Shown piece after piece: positions 1 through 10,500 of a DNA stretch of 64,000 bases. The notes beneath the pieces are model-generated. The model saw only the letters and a program-made list of their open reading frames with translations, was not told the origin of the DNA and did not search any database. Position numbers and translations under genes: made by a program. The stretch spans positions 44,537,501-44,601,500 of the forward strand of contig CM065380.1 of assembly GCA_033060915.1 (NCBI GenBank), read 5' to 3'. This DNA comes from Euryodendron excelsum (taxonomy: Eukaryota > Streptophyta > Magnoliopsida > Ericales > Pentaphylacaceae). Numbering within the stretch: position 1 is the stretch's first letter; every line of letters starts with the position of its first letter.

Positions 1-66
1 CATCTGGAAGACTGGAACTCTGTCGTAATATTTGTTATTAACTCATGGGTATGCTCTTATCTTCAG

Positions 67-3000
67 GAATGCCCTATCCTCAAAATTTGGAAACAGCAAA
101 GGAGGTGGAGGCCATTGTTAGGGAGAATGGAGCTGTCCCTGCTACTGTTGCTATCTTAGATGGCGTGCCATGCATAGGTGTTTATTTTAAACTTGCCCTT
201 TTCAACTCATGCATTTTGCTTGTTGTTTTTATATGTAGGGGCCCTTTCTTGGTGTAGTGGTACAAGCTCCCTCTGTGAGGTGTGGAATGTGGTTTGAGGC
301 CGGCGGGAACCACTTTCTGCAAATGATGTGAAAGCTTAGGTTGGTTCCCTGTCCATTCTTCCCAGCACTACGTAGTGTACCATTTTTTGGGGCCCATTGG
401 AGACCATTGGGCTGGAAGAGAAGATTGCTTAGACTAAGAAACCAACCAATTGAGTTATATTGGCAGATCCTCCAATTCAGGAGTACTCAGCCTCAGAAAA
501 TTTCCTCGATATGAAGTTAATGTATTTAAGAATTGAGGCTACTTCCATCAACGGGGATGCCTGAGGGCTCAGAGCTGAGAATGATTGCTTTCCTTCATAA
601 GTAGATCAAAATTAAGACTTATGCCATTGCTCAGAAATTCACCACTTTCTTTCTCTAGAAGATTCTTCATTGCTCTCTCTCTCTCTCTAGAACCCTCTCT
701 CTCCTAACTGCCTCTCTCCTTTGTTGTGGAAATTTCTAGAAGCTTCAATTAATTGGGTGGCTAGCATTTGTTTTGCGAGGTTCCACCGACCTAAGATAAT
801 GATAAAAGGGAAGCTATGGCTTCTTGTATATATACAAAGTGAAGTGATGTAGAGTGCTGTGTGGTGTGTGGGTAGTAAGTGAAGTCACAATTTGTGTGAG
901 TGCTTCATGTAAGAGTTGTCCTAGTGCGTATGAGATTTGTGAGTTTGGATCACTTTAGTGTGCATTTGGGTACACCATTGTTGTGTAAGTGTATGTTGTA
1001 TCAATAAATTTTCTTCGAGTATTTTTGAGTGTTTTCGCTGTATACTCAACAATTTGGTATCAGAGCCAAGACGGTTAAAGACCGATTTTTGAAGGGTCAT
1101 CACATAGGAATATTATCAGAACCACGAGGTCAAGGACAGGGTTTTTGAGGCTATGCCACATGGCAGAGTTATCAGAGCGATGGTCGGTCAGGGACCGTTT
1201 TCTTGAGGCTTTGGGCTAAAGAAGATTTATCAGAGTGAGTTGGTTAGGAACCATGGTTTGAGGTGCTATATGCAAGAATCAAAATTTCATTTCGATAGGT
1301 TGTTTCGGTTGACTCGGAAACAGAAACGATTAGAAAATATTTCGAAAAAGTTTCGGAATGTTTCAGAAACATTTCAAGAGTAACAAATATAAATATAGAA
1401 AAATACAACATTTTGTATTTTTCTCAATAAAAATGATACAATATTTATAAAAAATTCTAAATTTGTGTTGTACAACTTATTATTTTGGTATACAGTGTTG
1501 TGTCTTAGTGTGTGTTTTGATAAAAATAATAAAGTTTTGTTATTCCATTAGTGTTTTGTTTCTGCCTCTTTGGAAACGAAAACGTTTTGGCCGTTTCGAT
1601 GGAAACAAATGATAATTTTGTTCCTTAGCCATATGAGCGGGAGATTATTGTTCTTGCACAATTTGGGATTGTGAAGCTATTTGTCCTGGCCGAGGCTTGC
1701 TTGGTAGTATGAGTAGTTGTTCCAAGTCACGATGGCGGATCTCCAGTTTATGGGTGCGATGGAGAAGCTCAACAGCCAGAACTATAGTAAGTGGTAAACG
1801 TGCATAGAATCATATTTGCAGGGCCAAATCTGTGGGAAGTTTTTGGTGGTAGCAACACCATGCCACCTTCTATAGAAAATGCTGGGGCACTTCGAAAATG
1901 GCCAATCAAGGCCAAGAAGGCAATGTTCGCGATTAAGATGACCGTCGAGAAGGATTTGCTGGAGCACATAAGGCACGCTACCACTTAGGTCACACAATTT
2001 GCCTGTGTAGGTAGGCGAATCGCACACTAGTGCGTGGATCAACGGATTAGTGTTAAATTTGGGTCAAATTCACAAATTGGCTTGGTCAAAGTCATGTATT
2101 ACAAACGAATTGGATTTCAGACCACTAATCAGCTATGCCACCTGGTGAGCTTATGGTGAGTAGAACCACACCAGACACAATCTCATCCATAAGGCTCACA
2201 CTCCAGCATTTGAGAGAACTCAAAATGCATAAGTTGGGTTTTGAACCTATTACCACAAGAAGTTGTGGAGAGCTTTTTGACCCTGAACCACAGTTGTCCT
2301 CCTTAAACATTATTGTCTCTTTTTTTCTTTTATAATATTTTTCTTGAATAGATACAATTACACATACATGGAATTGAAGTATAAAAACATAAAATTACTT
2401 AAATAAATTATACTAATATTTATTTAAATACATATATATATACACACTCTAAAGACACGCTTATTCTGAATCTTTCTGACAAAGGGCGCTCTCGTGCACT
2501 CGCGCCCACACCCACTTATGCTCTGTGTAACTTAGGCTACCACACCAAAGGAGGCATGGGAAACACTAACTGTTCGTTTCTCGAAGAAGAATGACATGAG
2601 GCTTCAGCTACTCGAAAGCACGTTAATGTCCACCACACAGAAGCAGTAACGAGTACTTCACTTAGGTAAAGTTTCTCTACCGTGAAATTTCAAAGCTTAA
2701 TCCTTCTTAAAAAATTAGTGAAAAACAAATAATAAAGAATATTATCCATGGGTTGGGACCTGAGTATAGGAGTTTCATCACAGCAATATATGGTTAGCCA
2801 ATTCAGTCTGCACTTGAAGAATTAGAAAATTTATTGGCCAACCAAGAAATTTTGGCCAAGTAGATGGCCGGGGTCTCACTAAAGAATGAGGAAGAAGCGC
2901 TCTTTAGCATAAATAAAAGAGGCCAATCCAAAGTGCCTAGAGGACAGAGAGGCTAGAGAGGCACCAAATTCCATGATGATGAAGAAGAAGAACAAGATGA

Positions 3001-4554
3001 GGTGAATTGCCAGCAGCAAAGAAGTTCCCAATCAGGGGGGCCTATGTTACCTAGACTTTTCTAAATTTGTGAAATTTCTGTGTCGGACAGTCAACACTCA
3101 CATAAGAGTATGTGATATATGTCAAATATGTCTAGCTGGACATGTATCCAACAAGTATGTATAAGTAGTTGAGTATTTCCTTTAGAACTACGCATAAGAC
3201 TTTCATATTATGCATGAAAGGCTATATTATAGTTTGTCGACATCATTTGCTTTTAAAAAAGCAAAATAATTAATTAAGAAATATAAAATTTCGCCCTGTT
3301 CAAGTGTTTATAGACTTAAGAATTAGATAAATTCGACACTTTGACCCGTACCTATACTCAACATCTGTACTGGAATCCAGGTAGCATAAGGGGGAGCTTA
3401 AAGGCACCAAGATAGATATTATCAAGATCTTAGGAATTTTAGAAGGCGAAGTGATGAGTGCTATAACTGTAGCAAGAAGGGACATTTCATGTGAGATTGC
3501 TGGCTGAAGAGGAAATTAGTTGAGGGAAACCAGGTGACATTGAATAATTGACAATATGAGGTTGTTAGCGAAGACAAATGTGATTTTGAAGCATCTTTTG
3601 TTGTGTCGAGGTTTAGTGATCTCCAACATCAATATAAGAGGAAAAAGAGTGAGATTGTCAAGCATCCTCTGTTGTGATGAAGTTTGATGAAGAGGTATGC
3701 TCTGAAGATGAAGAGATATACTTTGATATGAGAGTGATCCAAGAGCAACCTACCTTAGCCTCGAGTGCGATAGTTGAGCTTATGCTTTTTGAGGATGTTG
3801 ATTTTGCGATGGAGGAGATAACTATATCTTGTTTGGCTGATCAAGTAGACACATCACCAGGAGGGTTCGATCAAGAGCTTATCAGATAGTACCCGAAGAA
3901 CAAGGAGATTGAAATAAGGACTTGCGATGCCCTACAAAATGGAGAAGTTGTAGATAAGAGCAAAGTGTAGCAACCATTAGATACACTCAAGGAAGAACTA
4001 GTTGTTGCAGACTTGGAGAATGAGAGTGAAAGAGACAAAAATATTAAATGTCTTTAAGATGTGAGGATTAAACAAAGAAATGTTGGAACAACGATTAGCT
4101 GTTGGTTCTCATGATTAGCCACAGAGATTTGATGGCTAGATTGTTGTAGGCTTAGACAAAGGAGCAAATATTGACAAGGCTATTGGCAAAAGAGGTTGCG
4201 AGGAAATTATAGATTTGAAGCTCAAACTCTCATCTAAGGAGATCAATGGTGATTCGAGCGATGGGACAAAGATGCCTTCCCAGGAGACAAACTTCCTTCG
4301 TTCTTCTATCGGTCCAGCAAAACCTTCAGTCAAGGCATAGGTTGTGGGATGGCCACAACCAGTCCGATCAATCTATAAAAATTTTGTGGTTATCCACAAG
4401 AGCAATGTCCAGGAGAGCAAGAAGAATGACAGCAACATAGTAAAAGATGGAGATCGGATGCATATAGGCGATGTCTGATGGAAGGATGGTGAAGGAACTC
4501 GTTGCTTCAGTTCAAGAAGAGAGTAAGTGTTGAGGGGGAGTGTTAAGAACTTCA

Positions 4555-4598
<44 letters not shown>

Positions 4599-7500
4599 CT
4601 CTCTCTCTAGAAAATTCTTCATTGCTCTCTCCCTCTCTAGAACCCTCTCTCTCCCTCTCTGTGAAAATTTCTAGAAGCCTCAATTAATTGTGTGGCTAGC
4701 ATTTCTTTTGCAAGAGGTTCCACCTACCTAAGATAACTATAAAAGGGAAGCTATGGCTTCATGTGTATATATACAAAGTGAAGTGATGTAGTGTGTTGTG
4801 TGGTGAGTGGGCAGTGAGTGAAGTCACAATTTGTGTGAGTGCTTCACGTAAAAGTCGTCCTAGTGTGTGTGAGAGATTTGTGTCTGAGTGTGGGTCACTT
4901 TAGTGTGCATTTGGGTACACCATTGTTGTGTACGAGTGTGTTGTACCAATAAATTTCCTTCAAATGTTTTTGAGTGTTTCTGCTGCGTACTCAACAATTT
5001 GGTATCATAGCTGTATACTCAACAGCCATGAGCATAGCTTCCCTTGTGTACAAGAATTCTTTGATTAACTAAGATGCTTCTTGAAGTTTATTTATCTCTG
5101 CCATGATATGTTTCTCGGGAGTTTTTTGCATATGAAAGCAGAAGCTATGAGAGACTCAGCACCATTAAAAGCCCCATTGTCACAATGTTTTGACCAACCC
5201 TTTGTAGGCTTTTTCAAGAGGGAGAAGAATCGAAGGAAAGCTAATCACTGTTATCTTAAGAAGGTTGGAGATTTATAATTTGCCTCAAGATATGCATTTC
5301 TAGTAATAGTGCTTCAAGGATAGTTCCCTACAAATTTTGCCATTTCTGTTCCTCTGGATAAACTGACAAACAGAGGCAAGAAGAGCTAAAATCTTGGAAT
5401 GATTGGCAAAAGGTTTACTGCTGGTGTGTAGGATGACATTTGGCCACTTTGAGGAGTTTTTGTCGACCATGTACTCTGAGGAGAGAGGAAAGTTGATAAG
5501 AGCAGTAAACTTTTCTTGGAAGAAGTGTTTGGCCAAGCTATCCTATGATATGTGCTTGCAAACGATAATTGTCGACCATTACTAGGGTCTTATTAAATCA
5601 AGAGTTGTTGGCTGGATTGACTTATTTTAGGAATTCAATTTCAACTTCCATAATCAATGTGAGTTTCAAGATGCAAAGTAATGGTTAGATTAAAGTGATT
5701 TCTTTCTTGACCAGGATCTCCCTATATATGCGACTTATTTAACTGCTATTTATATGCAATGTAGAGCACTTTGATACAGGCTTTCCACTTGTACAGGGAT
5801 ATATCAAAAACTGTAGGTAGCTTACTAAAACCATAACCCACTTACTACAGTTAAACCATTAGTTTGAGCAAACTTATTATGACCAAATAGTCGAATTATG
5901 TGGAGCAACTAATGAAAGGTCATATGAGTAACAAGGTATTATCATCACAGCACAAAAAGTGAGTAGTTAATGCCTCATAATTGTCAATAGGGCTTACTTG
6001 ATGGTAGGCAGTGATATATCAAAAACTGTACTGTGGGAAACTTACTCACTAAAACCAGAACCCACTTACTACAGTTAAACCATTAGTTTGAGCAAACTTA
6101 TTATGACAAATGGTCGAATTATATGGAGCAACTGATAAATGGTCATATGAATACAAGGTATCATCATGCTAGCACAAAAAGTGAGTAGTTAATGCCTCAT
6201 GATTGTAAATGGTGCTTACTTGATGGTAGGCAGTGACTTTGTTTTTCTTTTCTGTTGGTGACCTGATGGAATTATTTTTGGTCGCTTAATGATATTTGAC
6301 AAGATCTTGGCAAGGTCTGCGGACCCGGGGGTTAGGTTTATTCTCATTCACCCAAGTCCCGCATCTTAAGTAGAGATATGAAGCCATCGTTGTCAAATTG
6401 CTTGCCCTATACGGTTCTCAGTCCATTTATGAGCATTTGACTCTGTGATGTTGCAAGACTCTTCACAGGCCTGAGTACGGAAGAACTTGAGAGGCTAGCT
6501 AATCTGGGGACCAAAGCTCGAAAGACAGCTCGCAGGGACATTGCACATGTTGTGAGTATTACTGTAAAACTATTTACTGTGTTCCTGTAGAATGTACCTT
6601 GGTCAATTATTGTTACTGTTACTTGGCATGTCCACCGTTCATTTGAATATGATGTACAAGTTTATACTGGAGATGTGGGGAACTTAAGATGTGACACAAA
6701 TTCAGAGAACTTTTGTATGGTAGATCTTGTTCTTAGTATGAAGCATTGCACACAGCTGATGTATTCGTACCATTGTAATGAAAAGAAAGTCGGATGCAAA
6801 TAGAGGGAGCAACATATTTCTGGGAAACAAATAATTCCTCAACTTGCCTTGCATGTTATGTGAATGTTCAAAAATATTCACTTGGCTGGATGTCTAAGAA
6901 AATTTACTCTGTCCAAGTATTTAATCAATTGTAATGATTCTAGAATAGTGATCTGGGACTTTGGTCATCGTGCTGGTAGGACTTTGGTTTAAGAAAAAGT
7001 TTGGAGGAATTTTTGTCAGGGCAATTCTGCTTGAAAACTTCTCTGGAGCTGCAAGTTTTGATTCCACTAAAATGGGGAAGAACCTCTTGTTTATAAATAC
7101 CCAAGTATCTTATGGTTGGCTTCTTAATGTAGATAGTCTTATTTTACAACTTTGTCTTGTGATTCTCATTTATGCATTTTGTTTACACATCCATCTACAT
7201 CCTTTAGCTCCTTGAGCCTCAGAAAGCACTTGGTCATTTGCGTAAAGTAGATTGAATCCTTAGCACCCCATTGCAAAAATTATGCCCTTCAAGTTGTACA
7301 ACTAAATGAATTTGGTTACCCTTCTCCATATAGTAATGGTAATTTTTCATTGCCAATCCGTACCTTACGACAAGTCTGAGTGCTCTGCCTTTCCTCTTCT
7401 TTGTTCTTGATATGAATACAGTTTGGGAATACAATGCTGTAACTCAATGCTTGAGAAAGACTAATATGGATTTCAGGAATCCGTGCTTCGGACATGTGTA

Positions 7501-10500
7501 GTGTGTTACTGAAGGAATGGAAGGAAAGGGAATGGTTTGCAGCACATGCGGGAGGGAATTTATGATGTAGGACAGTAGGTGATACTAGCAGGGTAGGTGA
7601 AAGTAGCAGTGGCAACGGCAGCAAGCATAGGAGGCCCAAGTACCAGGCTCAGGAGTGCCAGGCTCACCTCGAGCTACTGTAGGACATCAATCTGCTATTG
7701 TTTGGGAGACTGGTAGTGCCCATAAGTTGATTGATCCAAGCTCACTAGAAGCAAGATTAGCTGCAATGGATCCTGTGTTGCATTAAAGTAAAAGTTTCAA
7801 ATAAGCTGAGTTTACGACAATCTGAGTTTGCCTAAAATAGTTCATTGAATAGATTAACCAGAAAATCTCCTCTTGAAATTATTTATGGCCATCCCATATC
7901 CTCGTTTGGTCCTCTATCCCTTACCACGGTCATGGTAGTGCTGAGGTTGATGAAATTATTGAGCATATAAGAGAAGTGCAGCAAGAAGTGCTTGTGAAGC
8001 TTCGAGCTTCCAATGACGCCAAGTATAAAGAGGCAGCAGATGAGCATCGTAGGGAACAAACCTTTTCAGTGAAGGATTTGGTTATGGTGCATTTTAGAGA
8101 TGAAAGATTTCCGATTGGATCATAGTGCAAGTTGAGTCGAAAGAAGTTTGGACCGTTTCGCAATCTTAAGAAGTTAATTACCAATGCCTATCTTTTGGAC
8201 CTTCATGGAGACTCACAGGAAAATGTGAAGGTTACTACCTTTCCTTTTGCGGATAATTTTAGACCAGGAATATATTGAAGATGATGTTGATATTCAGACT
8301 TCAAACCTAGAGGGCTTCACTGGAGGTACTTGGTTCGTAGTGCAGGTTCTCTCTTTCTGCTGGCTCTATCATCTACTGCTTCTTTTCTCTGTTTCTCTTC
8401 CTTCCTCTGAATCCCCGCAACCTCTTCTTCTTCTTCTCAGTTGCACTGCTTGCATCTACTTCTTCACTCCTCTGCTTTGCTGCATCTGCTTCTTCTTGCA
8501 GCACCTTTATGACTTCTTCACTGTTTCTTTACTGCTGCTGCTGCTGCTTCCTTCCCTTGCTACTTCTGTAGTTTCTCTTTACTTGGAGATGCATAGTTCT
8601 GGTTTCAAATTTTATCTTGTAATAACTATTTGTTGTAATTACTAGTGTTCAAATAAAGTCCTGTTGAGTGCTTTATCTCCATAATATCTTGGCTTATTAC
8701 TTGACTACAATATTATCTTGCTTGTTCACTACTTGAGAGATTGATGCCTGCTGGATTTTGGATGTTTGGTACTTATTTCAGAGTGTTCTCCAACATAAAA
8801 TCACAGTGCATCTTTGGAAAACACCATAATTCCTGCCCTGCAAACAATCTACACATATATAAAAATTCTTGTGAGAACTGTAATATATTTCACGTTGTTC
8901 AAGTGTTAATAGCTTGTGGTGTTGATTCATGCTCTTTTTAGGTGGCTACCAGGGGGAATGGTGCAACAACTGTTTCTGCCTCTATGATTTTTGCTTCTAT
9001 GGTGATCCTCTTAAAATTTAGGATTCTTCAATTTGCTTGTACAAATGTACCACAGCTGTATAATTATATCATTCATAATTTTTCTAACCTTGAAGTTTAC
9101 AAATTTCTGCAGGTTGGCATACCTGTATTTGTCACTGGGGGTATTGGAGGGGTACACAGACATGGAGAGAATAGTAAGCACATTCTTATGTATATTCTAA
9201 TGTTGAAATAAGTTAGTCTTCGTGATGGATTCCACTTTTTGTAGATAGAATGGAATGCACATGGTTCTAAGTATTGCAATCACAGAGTTACTTGTAATGG
9301 GTCCTGATTGCTGTAATTAAACTCTTTTGTATAAACAGCTGTTTATCTCATAAAATGTAAGTTTGACCGACAACTAAAGTATTTATTGTTGACTTATGGG
9401 GTTGTGGCAATTAATTTCTTGATTTTTCACTAAATTGGGTGATAGGATTGGGAAAACAAATATGGAATCTTTCTAAGCTAGAGCCTTAAATATTTCACCA
9501 TTAGCTATTGAGTTGATCTTAATTCTTTATTAGGAAGGTCTTCCACCATCTACTAATGCCTTGTGAAAGGGAGGCATCGTTTGGCTTGGGATGGAGAGAG
9601 TGATTATGTGCGAGCTGTGAGTCTAGTGGTTGAGTGGCAGAGTGATTAGCCTGGTTAATTAGTTGGTTGACTTGTCTTAGAGCATTGTCCTCCCATTCTA
9701 AGCGACCTTGATCGAGTGTATGTATGATCACACAAGCGTAAGAGATTCCTAGGCCTTGTAGCAAGGGTGACTCTATAAGACATGATGAAAACTCAAGCCT
9801 GCTAATATGCTTCTCGTGAAGATACGCTTATTACGGTGAAATAGTGAAAATAGATCACCAGTCATGTTTTGGTTCTAACCCATGTCATGAAGATGCAGAT
9901 AGACTACATCAATGGTCATTGTCGGTGGTAAGAGAGTCGTGTTTGGTGCCATGAGATAGAAGCATTGTTTCAACAAATTGTTTGTGTGTATCATTTGAAG
10001 TTCATATATCACTAATGCTGTGATTAATCAAGATCTTATGTGCAATAATTTCTTCTCTCTTTCTGACAGAAGTCTCTTGTGCTTTTAATACTCATTTTTG
10101 CAGCAATGGATGTATCCTCCGATCTTACTGAACTTGGAAGGACTCCTGTGGCAGTGATTTCTGCTGGTGTAAAATCAATACTAGATATTCCTAGAACCCT
10201 GGAGTACTTGGTATTTACCATTTTATTCTCAACTCCATGAAAAATAACATAGATTTACTTAAGCAGCTATTAATTATTAGTTTTGCAATAACAAAGGAAA
10301 CTCAAGGAGTCTCTGTTGCTGCTTATAAGACTAATGAGTTTCCAGCATTTTTCACAGAAATAAGTGGCTGTAAGGTAAAGATGTGCACTCTATCTCACTT
10401 CTTATTTTTCTTAAGAGTTGCAATTGCATTCCTTCCAGTGAGCTTTACAGTTTAAGTCATGCATGGGAACATATCTGAGCTGTTGTGCCAGCTTTTGAAG

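Larger units (their letters stand above)
628..5024 (+). mobile_element. Non-autonomous Ty1/copia-type LTR retrotransposon in a PUMY intron
   Basis: Two similar LTRs (628-1051 and 4541-5024) flank about 3.5 kb. The ends are TG and CA, and the 5-bp target duplication GCCAT lies at 623-627 and 5025-5029. A tRNA-Met type primer site (TGGTATCAGAGCC) begins at about 1055, just after the 5' LTR. A purine-rich tract (GAGGGGGAG) abuts the 3' LTR at 4532-4540. Inside there is a decayed copia gag with a zinc knuckle, and then about 1 kb (3540-4540) with no recognisable protease, integrase, reverse transcriptase or RNase H. The element is in the sense orientation of the host gene. The LTRs differ at many positions, so the insertion is not recent. 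The missing pol could be an old deletion or a gag-only lineage. Confidence 0.88.

Noticed and set aside
7316..7639. Minus-strand open frame of 107 codons
   Set aside because: PUMY intron DNA with a low-complexity Leu/Pro start. No homologue is recognised and there are no gene signals.
8247..8645. Plus-strand open frame of 132 codons
   Set aside because: It starts out of frame with the gypsy integrase end and runs into CT-rich intron DNA. The Leu/Ser-rich translation comes from CTT repeats.
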